Source: Microvelia longipes (taxonomy: Eukaryota; Arthropoda; Insecta; Hemiptera; Veliidae). Taken from it: a stretch of DNA of 64,000 nt. The notes beneath the pieces were generated by a model. The model ran no database searches. It was given only the letters and a program-made list of their open reading frames with translations, and was not told the DNA's origin. Positions 50,553 through 63,504 of the stretch are shown piece after piece (positions within the stretch are counted from its first letter, which is position 1; every line of letters begins with the position of its first letter). The stretch lies in contig JACMZG010001914.1 of assembly GCA_018340805.1 (NCBI GenBank), positions 20,583,367 through 20,647,366 of the forward strand, given 5' to 3'. Made by a program: the position numbers and the translations under genes.

Positions 50553-51943
50553 CAATATAATTGTGCGAGACCCTAGGAAATGTAACAACAAATGCAATGC
50601 TCATCTGGAACTGTTCCATCATTCGCTTCGTCATTCATTGAATGGCTCGACATAATTATTCCCACTCTGTTTCGTTACTCTAACTCATCAGGGCCCGACA
50701 AGCCTGAACTCACTCGAACCTTCAATTAATTTCCGAAGAACTATAATGTGAAGTACTTACCAGAACGAGCGGTTGCTCTCTTACCGCCATCATGCATGGC
50801 CAGCAAAAACATATATCATTTGATCCACCGGAGTTTTGCAAAAACGTGAATAGTTGACAACAATAATAATTGTGGCGAGAGAACACCAGGAAATGTAACA
50901 AGCAAAAAGCAATGCTACATCTTGGGAACTGTTCCATCATTCGACATTCGTCATCATGATGGTCGACATATGTCATTTCCCACTCTGTTTCCGTTTACGT
51001 CTAACCATCAGGGCCCGACGAGCCTGAAACTCACTCTGACCTTCAAATTAATTCCGAAGAATATAATGTGAAGTACTTACCAGAGACCGAGCGGTGCTCT
51101 CTTACCGCACATCGAATGCAATGGCAAGCAAAACATATATCATTTGAATAAACTACCGAGTTTTTGCAAAACATGAATAGTTGACACAATATAATTGTGC
51201 GAGAGACACCTAGGAAATGAACAAGCAAAAGCAATGCTTACATCTGGGAACTGTTCCCATCATTCGACATTCGTACATCTTGATGGCTCGACATAATTCA
51301 TGTCCCACTCTGTTTCGTTACGTCCTAACTCATCAGGTGCGCCGACAGAGCCCTGAACACTCCTGACCTTCATTAATTCGAAGAATATAATGTGAACAGT
51401 ACTTACCAGAGACGAGCGGTGCTCTCTTACCGCCATCATGCATGGCAAGCAAAACATATATCATTTGATACTACCGAGTTTGCAAAACATGAATAGTTTT
51501 TGACACAGCAATATAATGTGGCGAGAGACACCTAGGAAATGTAACAAGCAAAATGCAATGCTAACATCTGGAACTGTTCCATCATTCGACATCGTGCATC
51601 ATTGATGGCTCGACATAATTCATGTCCCACTCTGTTTCGTTACGTTATAACTCATCAGGCGCCGATCAGAGCTGAAACTCACTCTGACCTTCAATTAATT
51701 CCGAAGAATATAATTGAAGTCTTAACCAGAGACGAGCGGTGCTTCTTACCGGCATGCATGCATGGCAAGCAAACATACTATCATTTATACTACCGGTTTT
51801 GCCAAAACATGAATAGTTGACACAATATAATTGTGCGAGGAACACCTAGGAAATGTAACAGCAATGCAATGCTACAATCGGGAACTGTGTCAATCATTTG
51901 ACATTACGTCATCCTTGATGGCTCGACATAATGCCATGTCCCA
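50553..51943 (-). repeat. ~310-bp satellite, minus-oriented copies
   Basis: At least four and a half units. The marker TTGTGCGAGA..ACC(T)AGGAAATGTAAC recurs at about 50559, 50869, 51195, 51507 and 51828 (spacing 310-326). Each unit has GTTCCATCATTCGACATTCGT, TGGCTCGACATAAT, CACTCTGTTTCGTTACG, GACCTTCAATTAATTC and CTTACCGCCATCATGCATGGC. Copies differ by many single-base gains and losses, as in unpolished long-read consensus. Frames reported across it change between units and are not genes. Confidence 0.9.
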
Positions 51944-52573
51944 CAGCGAAACAGAGTGGACATGCATTAATTGTCGAGCCATCAATGATGACGAATGTCA
52001 AAATGATGGAACAGTTCCAGATGTAGCAGTTGCAAATTTTGCTTGTTACATTTCCTAGGTGTCTCTCGCACAATTATATTGTGTCAACTATTCATGTTTG
52101 CAAAACTCGGTAGATCAAATGATTATAGTTTGCTTGCCATGCATGATGGCGGAAGAGCACCGCTCGTCTCTGTAAGTACTTCATCATTATATTCTTCGGA
52201 ATTAACTTGAAGGTCCAGAGTGAGTTCAGGCTCTGTCGGCGCCTGATGAGTTAGACGGTAACGAAACAGAGTGGGACATGGCATTATGTCGAGCCATCAA
52301 TGATGACGATATGTCAATGATGGAACAGTTTTCCCAAGAAAAAAAAATTGTTTTTTAAAGGCAAAAAAAAATTTTTTGGCCCCCCGCCCATTTTGCTTGT
52401 TACATTTCCTAGTGTCTCTCGCAGCAATTAATATTGTGTCAACGTATTCAGTTTGCAAAACCGTAGTATTCAATGATATATTTTTGCTGCCATCATGATG
52501 GCGGTAAGAGGCACCGCTCGTCTCTGTAAGTACTGTCACATTATATCCTTCGATAATTGAAAGGTCAAGAGTG
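51944..52573 (+). repeat. ~310-bp satellite, plus-oriented copies up to the gap
   Basis: The same monomer in reverse orientation, starting at GCGAAACAGAGTGGACATG. About two units, one with a foreign-looking A/T-homopolymer insert (about 52331-52392), then the gap. Together with the left array it forms a large inverted repeat with a spacer of about 11 bases. Confidence 0.88.
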
Positions 52574-53573
52574 NNNNNNNNNNNNNNNNNNNNNNNNNNN
52601 NNNNNNNNNNNNNNNNNNNNNNNNNNNNNNNNNNNNNNNNNNNNNNNNNNNNNNNNNNNNNNNNNNNNNNNNNNNNNNNNNNNNNNNNNNNNNNNNNNNN
52701 NNNNNNNNNNNNNNNNNNNNNNNNNNNNNNNNNNNNNNNNNNNNNNNNNNNNNNNNNNNNNNNNNNNNNNNNNNNNNNNNNNNNNNNNNNNNNNNNNNNN
52801 NNNNNNNNNNNNNNNNNNNNNNNNNNNNNNNNNNNNNNNNNNNNNNNNNNNNNNNNNNNNNNNNNNNNNNNNNNNNNNNNNNNNNNNNNNNNNNNNNNNN
52901 NNNNNNNNNNNNNNNNNNNNNNNNNNNNNNNNNNNNNNNNNNNNNNNNNNNNNNNNNNNNNNNNNNNNNNNNNNNNNNNNNNNNNNNNNNNNNNNNNNNN
53001 NNNNNNNNNNNNNNNNNNNNNNNNNNNNNNNNNNNNNNNNNNNNNNNNNNNNNNNNNNNNNNNNNNNNNNNNNNNNNNNNNNNNNNNNNNNNNNNNNNNN
53101 NNNNNNNNNNNNNNNNNNNNNNNNNNNNNNNNNNNNNNNNNNNNNNNNNNNNNNNNNNNNNNNNNNNNNNNNNNNNNNNNNNNNNNNNNNNNNNNNNNNN
53201 NNNNNNNNNNNNNNNNNNNNNNNNNNNNNNNNNNNNNNNNNNNNNNNNNNNNNNNNNNNNNNNNNNNNNNNNNNNNNNNNNNNNNNNNNNNNNNNNNNNN
53301 NNNNNNNNNNNNNNNNNNNNNNNNNNNNNNNNNNNNNNNNNNNNNNNNNNNNNNNNNNNNNNNNNNNNNNNNNNNNNNNNNNNNNNNNNNNNNNNNNNNN
53401 NNNNNNNNNNNNNNNNNNNNNNNNNNNNNNNNNNNNNNNNNNNNNNNNNNNNNNNNNNNNNNNNNNNNNNNNNNNNNNNNNNNNNNNNNNNNNNNNNNNN
53501 NNNNNNNNNNNNNNNNNNNNNNNNNNNNNNNNNNNNNNNNNNNNNNNNNNNNNNNNNNNNNNNNNNNNNNNNN
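52574..53573. other. assembly gap, 1000 N
   Basis: Exactly 1000 N, the usual placeholder for a gap of unknown size. Sequence left and right of it need not be adjacent in the genome. Confidence 0.99.
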
Positions 53574-56500
53574 GAATTGGTTAGAAATAAAGGTATTTTA
53601 TTTTGGAAAGGTAATACACTAAATATGATAGATAAAAGACAAAGAAATTATAAAACACCTTATTTTTGAAAGGCTGCTAAGTACGCAATACAGCAGTGTG
53701 CTTTATCACATAGCCTATCAACTAAACAGCAAGGGGCTAGTAAGGAATACTCACAGAGTAAATGTCTTCACAGTTTACAGTTTGAATTGGCAGCATGGTA
53801 GTAAATATTTCCATTAGATATTAATTATTTGTAATAAATTGACAAAGGAAATACTTAATGTTGAAACACTCCAACATTGAGATCAAAAGTAGGCAAGTTA
53901 AAAAATGAGTTAATAGTGACATCTGTTGGTAGGATTGGAGAACTAATTGACTTCACATTTAAATGAAGGCAAATCCAAAATAATCCCTATGAAAAAATAA
54001 ACGAGGAGGTTTGACAAAGAAATCTATCAACCAATATTTGGTAAATGCCTTTTGAGATTGCTCAAAAAGTCAGTAGTGCAAGTTATGTCACTTTGATCTG
54101 TAACCTCTCAAACAATGCATTAGATGCATAAGGGAGGAAGATAATTGATTTAAGGAATATTTATCTAAGGAATGCAATTGATTTTGTAATGCTATTTTCT
54201 GTTAACTTTTTTTGTAAATTTCAATCTTGCTTTCCATTTTTTTGATTTTTGCTTATCAATTGGATGGTATAAAATACTAGCATAAACCATACATTATTAT
54301 GTTTACAGATTAAAAATAGCAGTGAAAAAGCATTCTAGTGATCCAATCCATCTAAAATCTACAGGTATGCTTTAGAGTCTTGAATAATTCAAATAAGCGA
54401 CTAATTAAAAACGTTCCACATCATTCACGTCAAAAACGTTCCAAATCATTCCACCAACAATAAATCTTGAGTTATGATTACTCAAGAAAGAATTATGGTG
54501 TAAAAGCAAGTACAATGTACAAATAGTCCTTTTTCAAACAATTTTCATGACATTTGAATTTTAAAATAGATGCTGAATAAATAATCCTGAGTCCAATGTC
54601 ATTCGGTTTTTATTACCATGATTAGAAACTCACTTATTACTCTTTGTTAAACAGGATTTCTTTATACTCATCTTTAAATTATTTCTCACAAACAAGGGCT
54701 TGTTTATTTTCACAGTATCTTATTTCCTTTGATACTAACCCCTTCCTATTTCGATGACTAGTCATCAAAATAGGCCAACAGGGGCAAATAAATACATATA
54801 ATCTAAAATTTTAAATGATATTAAATAGATGTAATAAACTGCATGCGATTGGTCTGGTAACTGGTGTAGGTGAAGTCATAGAGATATATACTAGGGGGTA
54901 TAGCTTATCTAAATATATTGAGAGGCCTGAAACATCTTTTTGGGGCTCTCAGAGGCTCTGTGTAACCTCATTAAAACCTCCTTTAAGAGTAAGTTAAGGT
55001 TATAATTAATACATTTATTTTGGTTTCCCACACATTGTTTGTGTTTTGATTTGTATTTTTAACGTTTTATTATATAAGTTATTGTAATTGTTTACTGATT
55101 ACAGTTTATCGTTTAGTTTAAAAATCTTGACAGTCAGTTTAGACACCACCGATTCTTAAAAAAAATCCCTTCAAGAAGGGAGCGGGAAAAAAACTATGTA
55201 AAAAATCAGGTTATTTTACCCGTATTTTCTTGGCGATGTTTTGTTACATTTTTTGTGTAGTTTTATTTTAAAATATCATTTTAAGATTAATTTGAAAGTA
55301 GTTTTCAAAACGATGTAATCAAAAGAAGAACCACAAACAAGTGAACGATTGCCGGGAAGAAGGATTTTTCCCCACAGCGGTTCTTCTTAAACGATAGACT
55401 GTATTTGATTATATTTAAAAGCGAAGGTGGTCAGGTTACCTTTTCGATGTTTCAAGATTTAACCTGTAGGGCCCTTCTAGTAATAATATCTCTATGAGTG
55501 AGGTGGTCTTTAAAAACCTTGGTCTTTATAACATCAATTTATAACCTTGTAATCGAATACTACACATAAAAATAGTTTTGCGGATATAATGAACTCATTA
55601 TAATATTTTGATGACAAGTCATAAAAATAGAATGGCCCTTAAACAAAGCATTTGGTAAGGGTCACATTTTGGATCGGTATAGTAAAGGCTGTGAACAACG
55701 CCGATTATTACTATTAGATCCATTATCCTATAGTGATGTAGAAGGCATAAACTCCTCTCCACATAGTTCTCAGACCATATTTTCTGATGGGATACAAAAA
55801 ACTCTGAGTAGAATGTGTGTTACACATATAATTCATTCAGACGCAGGGTTTGAACCCTGTGTTCAACTTCCTAAGGAGTTCAACCCCCCCCCGGAGTTGT
55901 CGTTTGAACAGCATAGAACATAGGGTTCAACCCTGCAACTTATTTTTCATGGCTAAAATACCGTGTAAACAGTTCGGCTTGAATCCTAAAGGAGGTTGAA
56001 CACAGGGTTAAACTCCCTGCCAAACCCCTCGTTTAAACGAAGTAATAATTGGTTAAGTAGGATTAAGTTTATTGCAATATTACTTACAATATTAGGTCGT
56101 CAACAATCCTCATTAGTCTTCGATTATATAGAAGAATAAAATAGAAATAAATCAAGGAAATTTCTAGCCGACTATAGACTGAAAAAAAAATTATCACAAA
56201 ACAGCCTAATCTTTAAACAGATTGAGCTGTTATAAACCTCTTTGTTTTTAGCGATTTAAATATTAAATAAAAAACCAGAAGCAACTATAAAAAATGAACA
56301 TATCATAAATATAAATAAAAATACAATAAACTTGTGACCAAAATTATTTAAGTTATACGAAATCGCGGGTAAACTAAAGGTAATTTTCTATTTAAAATTC
56401 GCCAATAAAATTAAAGCGTTTATTGAGTGGTTGATTACTGATTGATCATTAATGAATATATGAATACATTTAAAAACAGCGCTATTTTTAAAGATTCTAC

Positions 56501-57587
56501 TTTTAAAACGTATTTTAATTAATTATTTAATGAAAATAATTAATTTTTTATTTAATAAGTCAAAAGTAATTTAAAGGGTTATTTAGTGGTTGGGTCAGAG
56601 CTTCTATAATTGACCGCATTGTTATTGTGTTAATGGGCGAAGTTCATGCACTCAGTTTAAGTAGCTTGAGCTGCAATGTTCCTCCTAGAAAATCATAGGT
56701 GTACCACTAATGTTATAAAAACGGATTAAGATAGGAAACAAAATAGTTATTTATGCAACAAGGGATGAAAGTAAATTTTACAGCTCAAGTTAAAGTTTCG
56801 TCCTAAGGCAGCGCCGAAGGAGGAAACTTCATTAACTCACGAGGTCGGTTGGCCAAGGGAGATAAACTAGTTAGCTCCCGAGGCTTGCCGAGGGAGATAA
56901 TACGAGAGCTGAAAACTTTCATCCCTTGTTGCATATTAAATATTATCTACGACTAGAGAACTAATACTAACAACTATTAATATATTCTTCAGCTCCTTAA
57001 TTGTTATTGTGTTAGTTTAGTTTATTCTTACCATGTCAATTACTCTGATGAAGAGAGAATAAACCACTATCTTCACATTATTTTATTGTAAGCTGTCAAT
57101 GTAATAATGTATAATACTATATTTGTAGTTTAAACATTAGCGTGTGTATATTCTATCTGCAGTACCAACATAACACCGAAAAAAATCCTAAAAATTTCCT
57201 AAAATTCCTAAAAATTTTACTAAAAAATTCTGTCAAGTTGGCAACACTTTCACTTTTCCTCCCTAGGGAGTAAAAGTACATTTACAGTGTGAGATAACAA
57301 GACTGTAAGTAGAACTTACAATACAAGGAGTAGATAAATAAATGTTACCAAGAAATTTAAAATAAATGAATTTAGTTATTCTAAACATACAGAGTATCGG
57401 GGGGATCTATCCAGGTGTCATCACACCAGTTCTAGCGTATCTGACTGAATTCCCTCTGCAAGGTTCTTACAGCGTATTTAACTAGCGTACGATCCGCGGA
57501 TTTTTAATACTGTGTGAACGTACTAAATAATGCTAGCGTGCCGTAGAGTAGGAAAGTATTGCGAAGTATTTTTGATCCTCTATCTTA
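53574..57587. other. non-coding part of copy 2, left of the gene
   Basis: Holds the GGTTCAACCCTG motif cluster (55835-56040), a MITE copy (56754-56933) and otherwise AT-rich sequence. Frames at 54815-54997 and 55669-55923 are not conserved in frame in copy 1 and are not called. Confidence 0.5.
56754..56933. mobile_element. MITE with TGCAACAAGGGATGAAAGT ends, copy 2
   Basis: Same insertion as 41521-41738 but 38 bases shorter, because one CTCCCGAGGCTTG(C/A)CGAGGGAG unit is missing. Confidence 0.8.
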
Positions 57588-60500
57588 TTAATAAGCATAG
57601 ATATGGTGAGGAATTGGCTCATTGGCGCATTGATGTACAGGAGTCATCAGCTCAACAGCACTATGCTGATCAACAGTTCTAGCCTGACAGTACTCGATCA
57701 CTTTAAGAATATTCAACAGCGTTGAGTCAAGTTCAGAGTTAAAGGATGAGAGTGATGAGATCAAACCTTTGGTTCCCTGCAACCATTTAATGAAAGGTTT
57801 GATTAAATTTATATAAAATATATATTTAGGATAAAAGTCAATAACTGCAAAATAGTTCTAATATTTGACGAAATACGGGATAGAGACCCGAAACCAGGCT
57901 TATAACTTGGATACTGTAAATCTGTTTAAAATCAAACTGATCATCTATGTATCAAACAGGAGAGTCAACTTTATCTGTGAGGGCGTCAGATGATTATGAT
58001 GAGAAAGATTAACTTCTTTTACATTCAAAGCTGGCTAAAGAACCTTTAGAAGCAAATATAACATTTTTACTTTTCCTTATTTATACCGTAGGTGTATAGG
58101 AAAAGTATTGTGTTTCCAGAAATTTTGGAACCGGGATTTCACATGAATTATCAATTTTAGGTGTTTTTTTAGATTTCCAGAGTGGTTTTTACAAAGTGTC
58201 TGGACCCAGGCACTGAAAACGATAGATGCAGCTTAACTTTATGATTCGAATAAAACCATGGATACTTGTCATATTGAAATAAAACTTAGTGTCCATATTT
58301 ATTACATGAAGATGTACACTGGTGCTGAATTAGATTATTTTTCGATTTTTTACAATTTTTAAAAAAAACTAACACTTGTCATTTAATAACAATTAAACTA
58401 ATGCTGATAGTGAGATGAAATTTGGCACATACATTTGTCTTATACATGGCCAAAAGCGTGTTAAATCTTAAATTTATTACTACATTTTCTGTGTTTAATG
58501 ATATTTCGAAGTATTTGCTGAGTTATTATTGCGGGTTAATGACTTAATAATTTTTTTTCAAAATACCTCAACTAGACTTATAGACTGATTATTGTACAGA
58601 GTTTCAACTCTCTAGCATGAATACAAGAGGAGCTACGATGATAACAGTCACACACACGTATTTACATTCAAAATACCTGAAACGGATAATTCCAGTGACA
58701 TGCCGGTTTCGTATATTTTTCATAACACAATACTTTTCCTATATACCTATGGTATAAATGAGGAAAACAACCCGAAACCAGGATTTCACTTGAATTATTA
58801 GTTTCATGTGTTTTTAAAACCCCTTGAGTGGTTTTTAAAAAGTTGTCTGTCTGTGTGTAAATGTTTGAGTCTATTATCATCGCTGCTCCTAGCGTATTTA
58901 TGCATGAAACTCAGTACAAAAACCAATCCTAAAGATTGCTTACTGTGCGAAGTTTATAAAAATAATTTCTTAAGAGGCTAATAATGACAGCAAAAATTTC
59001 GTAAAACGCAGAAAAATGATTTTAATGATTTTTTTTATAAATTTCTTTCGAGAATTGTTTTCAAAGAGAACCTTTTTAGGAAATCCATTTAATGGACATT
59101 CAGGCCGTAGTGTTTAAAATATAATAAGGATATTGCAATGAAAAAGTAGCCTTAACTCGTCTTCTTACTTGTTATCTTTGAACTGCTTTAGACGACTCGA
59201 CTGTATACGAAATTTATAAAGCCAAATATACACGCAAGTATTCTGTATGTATATTTTGTAGGTATAAATCGAGAACTTAATACATTTACGGCATTTACCT
59301 GATATAAAAGTCCAATCCATTCGAAGAAGCAAGGAAGCGATTTAATAGGATTCCAAGAGAAGCAGTTAGTAAACCAGGTCAATTCTTGAACAGATCTAGC
59401 TAATCCTAGGAGCATGTCCCCAGTGAATACCACTAAATTGCCCATGTCTTGAACTGCCATTGTTAGATTCGAGCACTAAAACAAAATACTTTGTGTGAAA
59501 CCTAATTCGTATGTTTAAATTAAAGAATCCATTTAAATTGATTAAAATATCACATTTAAGAAATCTTAGAGAAGTAAAATTATTTATACGTGCCATAGCT
59601 ATATTACCACATAGGAAGCAGTTAATACTCACCTTACCATATTTGTAATAAAAAGTAAGTTTTTGTTTTTTGTCTTTTATTTGAAGAGCCTGCTCCAGAA
59701 ACATCTGTATTTCAGTAAACTCAGTTTCAATTAGCCATTTAAAATTTTCGCTTAAAACTAATGCTACTATGATATGACTTGATTTGGGTTGTATATAATT
59801 ATATAAAACTTTTGACTCCTCAGCATGATAATTGATTAACTGCATGTTAATCAATGATGAAAAATTATCTACCAATCTCTGCAAAAAAAATTATTACCCA
59901 AAATGGTCATATCATACTTACAGATAAGAATGTTTTATCAGCAGCTGACTGAAGTATAATCAGGTTCTCCTTAACACCCTCCTTACACTTATCAGGTACA
60001 GTATTTAGATGGTCTAATGCTCTTACATAAACACCCTGAACCTGCTTATGACCGTCATCGAAACCTTGCTTAACCAAATCGTTAAATTTGGCAACGCTGG
60101 GTCCTAAAGATGCTTCAACAGCTTGAGCCTCTGCCTTAATTTTTTGACTTAAAGTTTCTAATTGGCTAACTCCATTCTGTAGTTGGTTATCAGATTTTAC
60201 CTAGAAAATTTATAAAAATCAGAAGAAATCATGATACTAAATTATAAACAAACAATTTTTTTTATATCCATGGAATCCAACACGAGAATTAGAGGGTCAC
60301 ATTTATGAATTAACTCCAGTTATAAGCATGAGACGCAAATACCCATGTTACTACACTAGACTAGTTTCTAACTATATTAGTCCCTTATTAGACCCTGTCT
60401 ATCAAGTGGGTATAAAAGGTCGCTTAAGAAAGCGGGTATATAATTTGGTTCTTTAAAAGAAAGCTTACTTATTTCTTCATTTCACTTTTGACAAATTCAA

Positions 60501-60790
60501 TTGTGTCGAAACTTAACAAAAGCTTACGCCAAAAATCGTCGAAAACTGTTTATCTTAAGTCAGGTCGAAAAGTAATTAAGTAAAAAAAACAAATACTCTG
60601 GGAAAGTATTGCAAGAGTATGGCATATTTTAGGAATATTTAATTTCTAGATTAGAGCGGCATATAATTCTATTTTTAAGTATTTTACAATAATTAAGTGT
60701 AATTAAATCAATAATAAGTAAACACTTTAATACAATAATAGTTCATACCTGATAAGCAGATGCGATAAGAAGAAAAATGACAATCTTCAT
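57588..60790 (-). CDS. unrecognised secreted protein, five exons, intact
   Basis: Exons 60749-60790, 59922-60200, 59633-59878, 59299-59475 and 57588-57776 (42, 279, 246, 177, 189 nt) all have GT-AG borders and all introns are phase 0, giving 310 residues. Residues 1-12 are a short hydrophobic signal with an ASA cleavage motif (MKIVIFLLIASAYQ). The mature protein is mainly predicted helix: residues 15-107 are heptad-like and polar (QLQNGVSQLETLSQKIKAEA), 108-189 amphipathic, and 190-248 more hydrophobic with three cysteines. Six cysteines in total (86, 190, 227, 238, 278, 298) could form three disulfides. C-terminus VHQCANEPIPHHIYAY. I do not recognise the family. Secretion follows from the signal and the lack of any other membrane segment; function is unknown. 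A paralogue lies directly upstream in the same direction. Confidence 0.85.
58064..58767. mobile_element. family A element in intron 4, copy 2
   Basis: Counterpart of 42881-43579, with better preserved ends (TTTTTACTTTTCCTTATTTA and TATACCTATGGTATAAATGAGG). A second truncated family copy follows to about 59010. Confidence 0.7.
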
Positions 60791-60819
60791 GTTGCGATCA
60801 AAGACTAGCTACTGAGTAT

Positions 60820-60850
60820 ACTGAACTAGAGTATGTAATCCCTTTAGATA
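60820..60850 (-). promoter_or_regulatory. core promoter of the secreted-protein gene
   Basis: TATCTAAAG (60850-60842) with the initiator TTCAGT (60825-60820); the initiator A at 60822 is 28 bases downstream of the first T. The predicted 5' UTR is 32 nt. The motif pair is identical in copy 1. Confidence 0.55.
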
Positions 60851-63051
60851 TTGCAAACGAACTGACAAATCTATGAGCTAAATCAAATCAATTTAAAGTA
60901 TACTTGAATCTGGCATTACACTATCTTAAGTACCTGATTGGACCTGTTGTATAGGTAGATTAGACCTTCAACCTCTATTATCATTTTATTTCATGTCTAT
61001 TGTCATCAATCACAAGGTATTTGCCGAAATGACGAGAATTTGATAACAGTTTTGTTATTTGTTCTTCCTTCGCACTCTTTGATTGAAGGCGTTAATAAGG
61101 GGAAAGGGGGGCTATTATAATTATTCTTGACCATAGAACCCTCAGAAAAACCATCATGGCTTCACTCCTCCATGGGTCCAATCTAATTAGCTTAATTTTT
61201 GTTTTTATAAAAATTCGCTGAAACCCTTTTTGAGACAACACGATATTTGCTATGGATTCTCGTCTGTATGAAATGTTATATTTAATTTGATACGTATTAT
61301 AATAACGTAATAACTTGATACTTGCATGTCCAATGATAGAGTGAGTATTTGAATTATACTATACAAGAGTAAAAATAGAATCAATGCAATAAACAGTTGA
61401 ATAAAATCTTTCAATATAAAATACACAATACATTTCCAAATACAGAAATACACAATACTTTTCCTATATACTTACGGTATAAATGAGGAAAAGTAAAAAT
61501 AAACGTTACCAAGATTTTAAAAATAAATACATTTAGTAATTCTATTTTTAAGACGATACTAGATTTAAAGAAAACAACAAGGTGTAAGAACTTATAGTAT
61601 GTTACTTTGGTATAATTACAAATATATTCACTTTTATTAAGATAATATTTATGAATACTTTATAAAAATATAATACAAATGAATCAGAAATATTTAATTA
61701 AAATTAATAATATAATTTATTGAAGATTCCTTTAATACCTAGTTTAAGTTAAATTGGTTAGTTAATGCTTTAACTAATTGGGCCCACGCGCATCCCTGTG
61801 GGCACATGGTTGCTGTGCATTTTCAGTTTGTCATATTACTGGTATATCTAAGTGACTTACTGCCACGTTATAAGCCAATTTTTAAGTATATCAGAGAAAA
61901 CCCGGAATTAAAATCTACCTACCCCAATTCCCCCTCCATGAACCCAATTTCATAAACTCATTTGTCTATGAAAATTCTCTAAAAATGTGGATTGTCAATT
62001 GGTTAGACTCTAAAGATGATAGAATTGTGTGTTTATAAACAACGATGAATATGCTATAAAGGGGCATAGTCTATCTCAACCCTAACTGTTCATACGGTAT
62101 TTTTAACCTATAGTTTAGACTATTCCGATAAAAATGAGTTTCAGGGGAGTTTCAGTTTAAATTCAACCCCGTATTTAATCATGTTAACACGACAAATGCC
62201 AGGTGGGGGTTGAATACGGGGTTGAAGGAACACCTTGTTACACTTATTCTCCTGCTTTCGAAGGCTGTAACTTTGCAGAATCATTGAATAAGAACATGTC
62301 TAGTAAATCTATCTGTTGTATCTTTACTAGTTTATAAGCAAGCATATCGTCGATACACTTTTCCTAATTATGTTTTTGTTTTCGAATTATTAAATAATTA
62401 TTAAAAATTAATACCCTGTTTTTTTACAATTATTTTCAACTCCTGGCTGAGTCCAATCACTGGATCTTTTCTCTTTCAAGTCTTTCCAGACCACTAAAGC
62501 TTTATAGCTCTATACAGAGTTATAAAGTTTTTTTATTTTTCAATACTCTAATACTTGTAACAATTATTTGATATAATGAAAAAGGATATATTTCAGTTCT
62601 ATAAATAAAGACTTTGGTTCGCTTTATAGAACTGAACTCTTTCCTTTTTCGAAATATAAATTATGTGATTCAATATGAAAGATGTTTCTCTTTACAACAA
62701 AGTTAACAATTATTTGTTGTTTTGCTCATTAAGAAATGTCAAAATACAGCATTAGAACTATTTAAGTTGGCCTCTTTACAATTAATTGATTGTTAGTAAC
62801 AGGTGCCGTATCGTAGTCTCGACACTACATAACGTCGACACTTTTCGTGCTAGGATTTTACGTTTTATCGACACTTCATAACCTCGACACTTAAACCAAA
62901 TCATGTGTCGATGTTACGTCGTGTCGATGACGACGTGTCTTAAATGATTGTTTTGGTAGAAAAGGTGTAAAGCACCACAATATCTGATTCATATACCAAT
63001 GCTAGTGTGCCATATAAGTAGCAAAGTATTGCTAACTGATCCTCTATCTTA
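60851..63051. other. intergenic spacer between tandem paralogues (copy 2)
   Basis: Contains a family A hairpin end (about 61455-61495), the TTCAACCCCGTAT / ATACGGGGTTGAA pair (62161-62226) and the TCGACAC element (about 62803-62941). No gene. Confidence 0.45.
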
Positions 63052-63240
63052 TTAATAAGCATAGATATGGTGAGGAATTGGCTCATTGGCGCATTGATGT
63101 ACAGGAGTCATCAGCTCAACAGCACTATGCTGATCAACAGTTCTAGCCTGACAGTACTGGATCACTTTAAAAATACTCAACAGCGTTGAGTCAAGTTCAG
63201 AGTTGAAGGTTAAGAGAGACGACATAAAACCTTTGGTTCC
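63052..63240 (-). CDS. terminal exon of upstream paralogue (partial gene)
   Basis: Open from the TTGCAG acceptor to TAA: GTKGFMSSLLTFNSELDS, then TLLSIFKVIQYCQARTVDQH and the same final HIYAY as the neighbouring gene. It has the same 189-nt length and phase as exon 5 of the gene at 57588-60790. The intron to its right is also homologous (63246-63505) and carries a family A element at the same place. The remaining exons lie beyond the window. Confidence 0.85.
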   Translation of the reverse strand, partial: GTKGFMSSLLTFNSELDSTLLSIFKVIQYCQARTVDQHSAVELMTPVHQCANEPIPHHIYAY

Positions 63241-63504
63241 CTGCAACCAAAAATTTATAAACAATTATATATTTAGGATAAAAGCCATAATATGAAGGAT
63301 AAGGAAAACATATTGGTTAGAGAACAGAAACAAGGCTTAAAACTAATCGGATACTGTAAATCTGTTTAAAATTAACCTGATAATCTATTTATCAAACAAG
63401 AGAGTCTTAACTTTATCCGTGAAGGCGACAGGTGGTTTGATGAGAAAGATTAACTTGTTTTACATTCAAAGCTAACTAAAGAAGCTTTAGAAGCTAATAT
63501 ATCA

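Larger units (their letters stand above)
53574..63380. repeat. 9.8-kb duplicated segment, copy 2
   Basis: Collinear with 38328-48210. It starts directly at the gap edge, as expected if a contig begins inside the repeat. It continues beyond the homology into further sequence of the gene array on the right. Confidence 0.92.

Noticed and set aside
50722..52058. Frames with DDECRMMEQFP and ETEWDM in the satellite
   Set aside because: The frame changes from unit to unit, stops fall inside the unit, and the isolated monomer at 22657 is a non-coding insertion.
52557..53669. Long frames across the gap
   Set aside because: They consist of N; only a few real codons at each end.
55669..55923. 84-codon plus-strand frame with MDRYSKGCEQRRLLLLDPLS
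   Set aside because: The start is not preserved in copy 1, the frame differs there, and the end falls in a C homopolymer and motif cluster.
59396..59884. 162-codon minus-strand frame
   Set aside because: It is exon 3 read through its donor into intron 3; the clear GTGAGT donor and the phase-0 acceptor of exon 4 give the better model.
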